Positions 37,201-49,200 of a stretch of 64,000 nucleotides of DNA are shown here, piece by piece. The position numbers and the translations under genes are program-made. The notes beneath the pieces were generated by a model. The model saw only the letters and a program-made list of their open reading frames with translations, was not told where the DNA came from and did no database searches. This DNA comes from CAZQGO01 sp964593065 (GTDB taxonomy: Bacteria > Oederibacteriota > JAAXVQ01): the NCBI GenBank assembly GCA_964593065.1, contig CAZQGO010000008.1, forward strand, positions 29,700 through 93,699, written 5' to 3'. The stretch's first letter is position 1, and every line of letters begins with the position of its first letter.

Positions 37201-40200
37201 GCCGTGTCGGCGGCACGGCTTCGCCGTCCGAGCCCATGGCCCGCATGAGGTAGCGCATGCCGTTCTCCGCGTCGCGGACCTCGACCAGCGCTTCCAGCCG
37301 CGGATCCTCGGGGCGGGCCCCGGCGGCCAGGGCTTGCTGATGCGCGCGCAACATCTCCTCGAGCGCCGCCACCTGGGACCTTTCCTCGGCGGTCAGGGGC
37401 AGGAAATTGAGCGCCTGGACCGGCAGGCCGCGGCTGACGTCCAGGTCGTTGAAGACGTATTCGCTGTAGGGTTCCAGGTTCGCCAGGATTTCCTGCGCCA
37501 CGGGATTGTCGCCCATGGCCTTCAGGGCGTCCGCGATGGCGGGGCTGAACACCACCTGGCCGGATTCCATCCTGGTCGGCTGTCCGTACTGGAAGGCGTC
37601 CTCGCTGCTGATGCCCAGGTCCCACAAGCGGTTGGCGTCCTTGGTATGGAGCGTGTACCCCTGGGGCACTTCTTTCATCATCAGGTAACGGCTGTCCTTG
37701 TGGTGGGCCCGCAGGATCCGGCTGATGGCGCGGTTGATGGCCACATCCTGGATGCGGTAATGATAGTGGCTGCCGTCCTTGCCCGCCATTTGATGGTACA
37801 AGGCTTCGAAGCCCCCGAGCGTGCCGTATTTCTCCAGCACCCAGGCCTGCGCGTCGTCGATGATCTGGCGGTCCTTCAGGGCCTTGACGTCGGCCGTCGC
37901 CATGGCGAACATGGGCTGGTTGAAGAAGGTCGGGCTCCGGTTGTCGCCGCGGACGTCTCCCTGGTAAGAGGCCATCATCAGCAGGTCGTTGGCTTCGGGC
38001 GCGCCTTCGTTGACCTGGTAGGCGCCGTCCTCCGCCTGGCGCAGGGTGACCAGCTGCTGCGTCCGTGAATTGCGCAGCACCGGGCCGCGGGTGTCCCCGG
38101 CGATCTGCAGGACGCCGGGAGCGTAGTTGCGCTGCCCGATCTGGACCGCGCCCGTGAGCTCGTTGATCCCCACGCCCTTGCGCTGGGCCACCAGCTTGGC
38201 CATGAGGCGTTCGAGGTGGGCCTGCGTCACTCTTTCCACGCCGGCGGCCTTTTCGCCGCCGCTGACGTCATAAATATCCCCGCCTTCGCCGCCGATGCGC
38301 ACGTAGGTGGTCTGGTCGTAGCTCAAGATCGAGACGTCCCCGCTCTTCAAGGTCTTGTAATCGTCGGCCTTGAGCTGCCCGTAGCCTTCACGGATGGGCG
38401 ACAGGGTCTCATCGATGGGATCTCCCAGGCGCATGATTTCCTTGGGCGCGCCGGTGTCGGTGATTTCCACCAGCACGCCGTCGCGCAGGGCGTAGGTCGG
38501 AACCATTTCCACGGCCTGGGGCTTCACCGCGCCGCGGGCGGCTTCCTCCTGGGTGGTCAGGTCGTAGACATCCTCGGCCGAGATCTGCCCCAGGGGCCAG
38601 AGTGCGCCGGGCTTGCGTTTCTCGGCAAACTGGTCGTTGCGCATGGCCAGGCTGACTTCGTCCGGCGTCAGGTCGAGCTCGTAGGTATTGCCTTCCGCGT
38701 CCATCTCATAGACGTGGGCGTTGTCGGCCGCGTCCTCGCTGAGCATCAAGACGTGGATTTTTTCGTCCACGCCCCAGAGCTCCTCCACGACCCGGCCTTC
38801 GGCGTCCTTGATCTGCAGCCGTCCCTTTAAGCCCCGGTTGGACAGCAGGGGATCGAAATCGTACTGGTTGGTGTCCGCCTGCCGCACTTCCCTCACCCGC
38901 CCGCCGACTTCCTGCATCTCGACCAGGCCGCTGCCCGGCCCGAGGCCCAGAGCCAGCCGGAAGGACCGCAAAACCCGGCCGTCCGCGGCCCGCTGGTAAT
39001 AGGTCATTTCATTGGAAACCGATCCGTACTCGACGTGGTCCGCCTGCTTCTGCTCGCCGCCGCGGAAGAAGGAGATTTTCTTGCCCACCCGCAGGACGAA
39101 GGGCGATTCGTGGCTCAAGGTGATGAAATAGCGGCCGACCCGGTCGCGCAGCGTCTGTCCGTCCCGGGTTTGCAGTTTTTCCCGGAAATCCAGGGCGTCG
39201 TTCATGAACAGCCGGATCACCCTCCAGCCGTAGAGCATCCAGTCGAAATAACGGTCGCGCAGTCCCATCTTGGCCGCGTAGGCGAGGCTTGGGAACAGCA
39301 TCTGGGCATGCACGCCGTATTTGGCCTGCAGTTCCAATCCCGTCTGCAGGACCACGCGCGCCAGGTTGCCCTGCAGCCCCTCGGCCGCCAGCAGCAGGTC
39401 GAAGCTGACGTGCATGTCCGGATCGTTGGTGATGATTTCCCCGTTCTCGTCCCGCCGCAGCAGCTGGTCGAGGGCCTTGATCACGTCCTTGCGCAGTTCC
39501 TCCACCTGGTCGATCTGCACCTGCCCCTGCTTGACCAGGCCTTCGGGCCGCGAGGAGATGGCCAGCGCCATTTTGTTGCTGGTTCCGGGGCGGAACTTGC
39601 CGTCCGCGTCGTAGAACGGCTCGGTATGGCGGCGGAAGGGATTTCCGGCCATGAACCCGATGATGTCCAGATCGAGGGAATAGCCGCTCATGCGGGCGAA
39701 GTACACGGACCCGATGTAGTACAAGATCTGGATCATGGGGTTGCCCAGGCCGATGATGATGTTGGCCAGGAACAGGGGGATGACGAACAGCCCGTTAAAG
39801 AGCCAGACCCGCACCTGTTGGAAGGCGTCGAGGAAATACAGCATCTCCGCGGTGGTGTCCGTGGTCTCCTGGCGTCCCTCCCGGGCCAGCAGGCGCTGCA
39901 GCAGGAACGGCATTTGGAAGTTCACGAACCCCAGCGTGTCCCACAGGCGTGCGAAGAATTCGATCAGCTGGGCGGTGGCGTTGCCATAACGCGTCTGATT
40001 GGCGCGGACGCGTTCCGGCCGCGCAGGCGCGATGGCCGTGGGGGCTTGTCCCCGGGCCCACTGCAGAAAACGCGGCGCCCGGAGCCGGATGGGGCTTACC
40101 ACCCGGATCAGGCTCACGATGAAGCGTGAGAAGGCCGAAGCGTAGAAAAACATCAGGTAGCTTTCGAACAGGTGCAGGATGATGGGGTTGAAGGTTCCGG

Positions 40201-43200
40201 TTAAAAAGAATGTCCACCACCCGGCAAGGAGCAGGATGATCATGCCGGCGATGGGTGAGCTGAGAATCCGCTTGACGTGGTACCAGCCCCGGCCCAGACG
40301 CGTTTCCGGGATCTGCAGGCGCCGATCCTCCACGTCGCGGACGTCCCGGCGGCCGACATCCAGGCCCGCCCGCGGCAGGCGCGCCAGCAGTTTCTGCGAC
40401 CACCGGGTTTCCTGGAATTTGGCCCACAAAATGTAAATCACGAAGTAAATCAGGCCGATGACGACCGCGCCGATGAGGACGTTGAGCCACAGCCCGGTGG
40501 CGGTGGTCAGGGTGATGCCGACGATCCGCGCCACCACCGTGACCCAGTTGACCTCGCCGGCGATGGCCGTGTGGGGAATGATGAAGTGCAGGATCGTACC
40601 CAGGAAGGTGCGGCCGCCCGTGGCGGTCATTTCGAGTTGATGCAGGTCCTGGTACCAGTTGGCCGGGGTCAGGTCGTTCAGGAAGTTGCTGATCGGTCCC
40701 AGCACGGGATTGTTGGCCACCACGTCCATGCCGCCGGCGGCCAGACCCAGCAGTTCGTAAATTTGGTGCAGGAACACGAAGACGAGGATGAAGGCCACGA
40801 CCCGGAGTGCGCCCCAGGCCGCTATGCGGACCGTGCCCCGCGGCAGGAACGCTTTGCGCTCGGGGGCGCGCAAACCTTCCTGCACGCCCGGGCCGCCGCC
40901 GCCCTGCCCGCGGCCGGGCTGTACTTCCGGAGCCGCGGGTGCTTCCGGGGCTTCTTCCGCGGCGGGTGCCGTGGGCTCGGAGGCACGGAAGATGCGTACG
41001 CGCCGCAGCAAGTTGGTGAACCGCGGCTTGACGGGCTTGGCCAAGCCCAAGGCGGCCACGCTGGCCAGCAGGCCCGGTGCGTTCACGGCCGCCTGCCCGG
41101 GAGGGGTCGCGGGGATTGCGGCCAGGTCGGCGGCGGATTGGACCGTCCGATCGATGGTCAAGCCGACCTCGCCGGGACCCGACGGCGGGTTGCCCTCGGT
41201 TCCGGCTAAGGCTACGGTGGCTCCCGGAGCTCCGGGGGCCCGGGATACGGGCTGTCCGCCGGGCTCGCTGTTCAACCGGAACCACCGCCGCAGGTTTTCC
41301 AGGCTCTGGCCGGCGGCGGTAATGACGCGCTGACGCATGCGGTTGAAAGAATCCGGCGACAGGAAGCGGGCGGTGTCCGTGCCCATGGAGCCGGTCAGGG
41401 CGCTCTGGCTGGCGTGCGCCCAGGGTTCCAGCAGGTCCCGCTGGTCGGCGTATTGGTCCTCCAGGAACCGGCGCCGGACTTCGCGTGCCTCCGCCGCCGA
41501 CCTGTTCCGCAAGCCGTTGACCAAATCGAAGAGATGCAGGGCCGAGCCGGACTCCAAGTCCATGATGTAGAGGATGTCCTCCAGCGAAGTGCGGTCCGAC
41601 CAGGCGCGGTTGTCGTACAGCTCGCGCACCATGGCGAAGAACTCGGGAATCACCGTAATGGGCACCTGGGGCGAGGACTGCGCCATCTGGTAGGCGATGG
41701 CGTCAAACACGGACATGCGGACCTCGCCGTCCGGGGTTTGGACGACCACGGCCTGCTGGTTGACGTCGTTCCAGCGGGCGAAGAGCTCATTCGCGTCCGG
41801 GTCCGAGAAATTGACCTCCCACTCGGATACCAAAACCGCCTTGATTTCCTCCTGCGAATAGGGCTGGTTGAAAAAGCCCAGGTTGACGCCGAGGTTGGCG
41901 ATGACGTCCATCCATTCCAGGAAGGATTCATCCGACAGCGTATAGTTGGCCAGCAGGCCCTGGTATTCGTTCACGGCTCCGAGCAGGGCCAGGGTGGACT
42001 CGGTGCGGATGCGGACCTCGTCCCCCTCCAGGCCCTGGGAGGTGAAATACGCGTTCAACGCGTCCGTGACCTCCGCCGGCGGGGTCGTGCGCAGGATGCG
42101 CAGGAGCTCGAGGTCCGAGATGGCCTGCTCGATTTCCTGGTTGCTCATCAACCCGGACGTGGCCAGGGGCAGCAGGAGCTCCCGCACCTGGTCGGGCGTG
42201 GTGATTTCGCCGTTGAGCATGAGGAAGAACGCCTTGAGTTTGGCCGTGGCGCGGATGTATTGCACCATTTCCTCCCGGGTGACTCCCGAGAGGTGCATGG
42301 CGATGGCGATGTTCATGAGGCGCAGGTTCACGCCCGACAGGGTGTTTTCGCGCAGGAAGGTGGGATCGATGGCCCCGTAATACTGGAACAGGGTGTCATA
42401 GTTGACGATGATGTCCTCGATGCCCGCAAGGTTGGAATATCCTTCTACGTAGTAGACCATGTGCAGGTTCTTGATGAAGCCCTCGAAGGTATAGCTGGTG
42501 AGGTCGAGTTCAAGCAGGATCGGCAGCCGGGTGTTCGTCCCCTGGGCGATGGCGTTGCGCAGGCGGGCGATTTTCGCGTCGGCGGTGAGGTTGCTTTCCC
42601 GCACCTCCTGGATGAAGGTGATGGACAGGCCGGTGATGTCCGCCATGCGCTGCGGTTCGGTGTTCAGCAGGAACAGCATGAACACGTTGGTCATGATGTC
42701 GTCGTTATAGTATGCGAAGATGCCGGAGATATCCTCGACGTTGTCCGGGTTGACGTAGCCCTCCAGTTCCGCGCGGCGCACGTATTCCTGGGCGAGCTTT
42801 TCCAGCTGGTCGCGGGGCATGTTGGGGAGATAGGTGGCCAAAAAGCGTTCGGCCTGCGCCTGCCACAGCTGGCGCAATTCGGCCAGGCGCTCGGTGCCGC
42901 CGGGTTGCTGCAGGAGCTGGGCCAGGAAGGCGTTGTATTCCTCGAGGTTCTGGTCCCGCACGTTGAACTGCTGCATGTAGGCCGCGTACCGCTGGCTGAT
43001 GTCGTAGGCCTCCTGGGCGCGTTGATCCTGGATCTGGTTGCGCCGCATCAGATTGGCGGGATCGTTCATGGCCACGATCTCCGGGCCCAGGAAGGAAGAC
43101 ACGTAGGCGCTGAGATTATCGACCAGGTGGTTGAAATGGGGCGGCGTAGCCAGCCGCAGGTAGAACGGCAGCAGCAGCTTGGCCAGGGTCCCGCGCACGC

Positions 43201-46200
43201 GGCTGTTGGTGTTGCCCACGGCCTGGAGCTGCTGGTAGCCGTCCGCGGTGACGGGAGAGACGTCCGCCTGGTTCACGGCGGCGAGCAGTCCGTCGTACAG
43301 CCAGGAGGGAAGGTCGGTGGGATTGGAGGCCAGCAGGGATTGCAGGTAGATCTCGCGCAGCTCGCTGTCGGTCGTGAACAGCGCCGGCATCAGGGCCAGG
43401 TTCGCCTGCAGCTGGAAGCGGTTGACCGCGTCCGCGTACAGGTTGGCCGCGTTGGCCTTGATCAGGCTGTCCGGAGAGCGCGGATTGACCTCCTTGTATT
43501 GTTCCAGGAAGGTGATGACCGCGTCCGGCGGGGCGAAATGCGGCGTGAAATTCTGGCTGCCCTGGAAGGGGGTGGCATAGATGGCCGCTTCCATGCGCCA
43601 CAGGAAGCCCTCCCCCCGGCCGCCGCCGTACAAGCGCCGGAAATAATCGAAGCTGCGGCCCTCGTCGAACCACTGCAGGAACAGCTTCTCCATTTCCGCC
43701 GACGGCTGGTAAATCCCGTCGTGCGGCACCGAGAGCAGGTCCACGCTGCGGATCAGCCGGGAGCGGATGGCCTCCGGGGTGTAGTCCGCCGCCCGGGGGT
43801 CGTTGTCGCCGTAATACTGGCGGCGGATACTCGCGACCTCCTGATAGACGTAGCCGTTGTCCCCGAAAGCGGCATTTTCCAGGTCCAGCATGACCATCTT
43901 CATGAGAACGAGCCGGCTCACGTAGGTCCACGGGTCCAAGCCCAGCTTCTTCATGTTGTTGAAGCTTTCACTGATGTAGGTATCCTGGATTTCGTAGCCC
44001 AGGTAAACGCGGTGGAAGACTTTCATGAGCATGTAGAATTCCTCGCGCTCCTGGACCTCGTCCAAGGTGGCCTGTTCCAGGATCAGGTAGCGGGAGAAAT
44101 CCGGCGGCACCCAGGTCGAGCGGCTGGCCAATTCCGCCTGCACGTCGCCCTGCCGGGCCTGAATGGCCTCCAGCACATCAAGGGGATAGTCGCCCGGGAC
44201 CGAACTGTTCAGGTCGAACAGGCGGGCGAACTGGTCCGGGACCTCGGCGGCCAAGGCTTCGCCCTGGCGCTGCCAGCGGGTATTGCCCTGCACGGTATTG
44301 TCGGCGTACCAAAAGTTGAGGTTGCTGCGCTGCACGTACAGGAAATTCCGTAGTTCCTCAAAAGGCACCATGCTCCGGACCATTTGCCGGTGCATGGAAA
44401 ACAGCTCCTGCATGGACAAGGGTTTGTACGGGATTTGCTCCTCGGTGAGCTGGTCCTCGGGGATCCCCAATTCGGCCGAGGCCTGCCGCTTGGCGGCCTG
44501 CAACAGGTCCTGGTCGATGGCCTTTATGCGCTGCAGGTCGTTGAGGACCTGCCGCGCCTCCGCGGGGGTGGTCACGCCCAGACCCATAAACTGCAGGCTG
44601 ATGAGCGCGTAGATCCAGGCCAGCTCGTCCAATGCCAGCTGTTCGGACTTGAGAATGTCTTCGCCCGGCAGGAGAACACGGTAGGAAGTTCCCGTGAGCT
44701 GGGCGAAGCTGGATCCGGACTCGCCCCGCAGGTTCTTGAGCAGGTCGGAAATGTCCGTCCGGTTCTCGATCACGAAGTCATACAGGGATAAGTAGGTCCG
44801 CATCTCTTCCCGGGTGTAGCCCAGGCTCAGCATCTGCATGGACAGGTTCATGACGATCTGCTGGTGCACCTGGTCGTTCCAGTTGAAGGGGCGTCCCAGA
44901 ATCGCGAGATCGGCTCCCTTGGCCTGCTGCAGTTCCTGCAGGAGCGGAATGATGTTCTCCCGGGCGTTGATGACCACGAACCCGAGCGAGCCCGCGTCGA
45001 ACTGGGTGGTCAGGGTCTGATCGAAGAGGATATAGTACCAGAACTCGTTCGACAAAATGGGGTCGCGCAAAATGTCGCCGCGGGTCAACTCCTCGGGGTT
45101 GGGGAAAATATATCCGATGGCGTTGAAGCGTTCGTCTGCGATCTGGGAAAGGATCTTGAGGGCCGGCAGGGGATCCCCGTAATCGGTCACGTTGAAGCGG
45201 GTCTTCAGTTCCTGCAGCTCGGTCTGCAGGGCATCCAGGCTGACCTGGGCGGCATCCAACTGGCTCTGGGCCGTGGCCAGTTCCTCGGCCGCGCCGGCTG
45301 CTCCCTGCTGCACCTTGGTCTGGGCGGCGGCGACATTGGCCTGGGCCGTATCCACCTGAGTCTGGGCCGCGTCCACGGATTGTTCCAGGCTCAAAAAGAT
45401 GCTCGGCAGGGTTTGGAAGGTGATGTAGCGCCACAGGACCATGTGATCCCGCCACATCAGGTCGAATTGCGACTGGGGCTGGCCGTTCAAGCTCGGCCGG
45501 AGCATGGTCACGGCATAGGGTTCGGCCCGCAGGAACTGGTCGATGCGCACGTTGAACTCCCCGATGAGGCCCGCCCGCCGGGCGGGGTCGGTGACATCCG
45601 CAAAGAAATTGTCCTGATACGCGGCCAGCCCCGCGGCCGGGTCCAGTCGGTTGTCCAGGAGGTAGTGGTAATGCACCGTGTAGTCGGTCCACTCCGAGGC
45701 CATTTGCGTCAGAATGGTCTGTTCGGCGACTACCTCCGCGGCCCGCAGCTTGACCGCCAGGGCATCGTGGGCGGCGCCCGCGGGAGTTCCCTCCAGTTGC
45801 GCCTGGAGGATGATGACGCTCATGTCATAGCGCGTGTGCACCCGGGACATGATCGCTTCGTTTTGGGTGAGCGATTCCAGGTTGCTCGCCACCAAGTCCA
45901 GGTAGGCGTAGGCCATTTGCTGCCTTTCGGCCGGCGTGCGGCCCTTGAGGGCGTTGAGGTACAGCTGCCCTTCGTAGAACAAGTTGTAAATCGCCTGCTG
46001 GTGCGCCGGGTTGGAGGGCTCGAAGCTGTCGCCCAGGCCCAGCGCCCGGATGATCCGGCTTAAGGCCTCCAGGTTGCCCGCCTGTTCCTGGTCCCATAAA
46101 TTCGCCAGGAACTCCTCGGGCGTTCCCAGCCCGTTGCTAGCCAGGCGGTTGACCAGGAAGGCTTCCTGCACCTGGGCCTGCCATTCGGCGTACTGGGTAT

Positions 46201-49200
46201 TCAGTTGCACCAAGGTGTCCAGGGGGATGCTTCCGGTGGCTTCGCCGCGCAGCTGCGCCTGCAGGGTGACGTAGTTGCGCATGAGGGTCATGTCCGACTG
46301 ATGTCCAGCCGTGTTGGTGGTGGCCTCCGCCACCAAGCGGTCGACCACGGCCTGGGGATCACCGCTCAAGTCCGCCCATGCCCCTCCCGGGCGCGTCTGC
46401 ACCAGGGCCTGGTTGCTCAACTGCAGCAGGTAGCCCATCACGCGGGCCAGATGCGGGTTGTTTTCCCCGGCGGCCGTGCCGTAGCCGATTTTGGCCAAAC
46501 CCAGCAAGTCGGTCTGTTCCGATCCGAGCAGCGCCCGGATATCCAGGTCTAAAAATGTCGGCAAAGAGACATTCTGCAGGTACCGGCCGTCCGCATCCCG
46601 CAGCATATCGTTGAATTGCGGCATGAGCTCGTTGGAAACGCCGGTTAAAACGGTCAGGTAGAACTGAACTTGCTGCGCGGCGTCCGGCGAGGAGAAGTCC
46701 ACCAGGCCCTGGCTTTCCAGCCAGTTGCCGACCAAGTTGACCAGGTCGTTGTAGCTCACGGCCTTGCTCGGTAACTCGGTGGTGCTCGGTTGGGTTTGCG
46801 TCTGGCCGACATCAATCCCGATGGCGGTCAGGAAATTGTTCATCAGGTCGCGGTTCCCGCTATCGTCGATCAGGGCCGCCTGAAAGCGCGTTTCGACCGG
46901 CCCGCCGCGGTAGGGGGCGAAATAGGAGCGCCGCAGGAGCAGGCCCTTGGTTTGGAGCTCCCGGAAAACGGTGAAAATGCCGTTCTGCTTGTACAGCAGG
47001 TCGGTGCCGCTCTTGATGGCCGCCCAGGCCTGTTCGATAATCTGATTGCGGTCGGCCAGAATCTGGCTGGCCGTCCCGATATCGGTGCCCTGTTCCACAA
47101 ATGGATAGGTATACAGGGGAGGCTGACCGATGACCTCTGGCGTTTCCACCACCGGGGCGGCGGGCGGCGCCTGCACGCCGGGGGCACGCTGCAGCAGGCG
47201 GTTCCACCAGTTTTGGACATTGAACCACAGACGGCGCAACAGGCCGGCCCAGCCGGAGAAATCCTCCTGCCCTTCGGTCAGGGTACCCACCACGATGTTG
47301 CCCGCCTGCGGCGCGGCGGCTTCGGGCCCCGCGGGATGCCGGTCCGGGTTGATGTCCGCCTCCTGGGATTCGTAGCCCGGCGATAATACCGGAGCCTGGC
47401 GGTCGCGGTTGGCCAGCATGGCCGCCTGGCGCTCGTCGATCACTTCGGTGGCCGCCTGCACGTTCGGGCTTTCGATGGTGGGCGGCTGAATCGTGCCCGT
47501 GTTCCATTCCGGGGATTGGACGCCGTTGCCGTCCGCGGTGAGCTGGCTCTGCCATAAATCCACCGTGGCCGTCTGGTCGGGGTTCAACAGGGCTTCCGCT
47601 TCGGTGAGCAGCTGCGTTTCCTCCGGGCCGGCCTGCCCGGCCTGGGCCGCCGCCAGGCGGTCCTGATAAACGGACCAGCCGGTATTGTTCCAGAGCGCCA
47701 CCAACGCGGGATTCAACGCCACCGTGCGCGTTCCGAAGGTGGGAATGAAGCCCAGCAGCCTCTGCTGCTCCTCATAGGTGCTCATGCTTTGCACCAGATC
47801 GGCCGCGATCGCGGTCAATTGGCGGACTTCGGCTTCCAGGCTGACCCGCAGCTCGTCGGCCCAATCGCCGCGCACGCCCTCCAGAGCGGCCAGCTGGCTC
47901 TGGATCTCCGTGCGGCGGACGACGGCGTCCACCAGGAAGTTTTGCATGCGCGTCAGATAGGCCTCCACCGCCGTGCGGGTGGCGGGATTGGTCAAATCCT
48001 TCTGGTTGAGACTCGCGGCCTGCCGGTTGAAGAATTCAGTGGTCAGTCCGGCGTCCGCCAGGGCGAGCTGCGCCTCGGCGGCGATGCTGGCCGCACTCGC
48101 GCCGGGGTTCGCTTCGCGGTAGGCCAGGTAGAGACTGCCGGCATCCAAGGGAATGCTCAGGCGTGATTCGAACCATGCGGTCTCCTGGTCCGCTTCCGCG
48201 AGCAGGCGGACGGACTCCTGGGCGTAAAACGCCTCGAACTCGGCGTTGGGGTCCGTCTGCGAGGACCGCAAGGCCTCCAAAACCGCCAGGTTTTCTTGGA
48301 CCGCGATCAGGTGGTAATAATGCTGGGTGATGTCCGCGGCGATCAGGCTGCGGCGGTCTGCCTGGGTCAACACCCCCTCGGGCAGCTGGGTGAGGATGTC
48401 GGCCAGCGACTTCCCGTCCCGCTGGGGGGTGAATTGCCCGATCAGCTCCAGCAGCTGCGGCAGTCCGACTCCCTGCGCGCCCGGGCCTTCCTGGGTCAGT
48501 CCCTGTTGCAGGGCCGTATAGGCGCTCATCTCGTCGTACCGTTGCGCCGCCGTTTGTTCCTCCGGGGTGCGCAGTTGCGACTGCAAGCTGGTCTCGATGC
48601 CGCCCGTAATCGCCCCCAGGTTCAGCACGCCCGCCAATCCCGCCGCCACCGGCGCCAAGCCGCGCTGCCCGGCCCCCAGGATTTCGGTGGTGGTGATTTC
48701 GGCCGGCTGCTCGCCGCCCATCAACTCCACGGTCTCCCGGTACTGCTGGCGCAGCAGGCGGTCGCGCAGGCCCTCGGCGGCGCCGCGGAAGAGGGCGGGA
48801 TTGAAGACCAGCCAGCCCAGGAAATGATTGTTCACGGTCCGCTGGGCCAACGTCAGGGACTGCTCCAGGATTTGGCCGCCTTCCCGCATGATGTCGCCCT
48901 GCACCAGCGACACGGGCGAGGCCAGCCGCTGCACGCCCTGCAGGGCGGCCGTGTAATTTTCCTCGGTCTTGGTGCGGGTGACTTTCAGTTCCGCCAGCGC
49001 CTGCCGGTAGAAGGCGGCGGCATCGGCCTGGGGATGCTCATTTTCATAAAAACGCTTGTTTATGCGTACCACGATCACGGCCAGGACTTCGCCCCAGTCC
49101 TGAGGCTGCCGCCCCGTGGCCTGGAAATCGGCCAGGACGGCGGTTTGCTCCTCGGCAATGGCCTGTTCCAAAGCCCGCATTTTTTCGGCCTGCAGGCGGC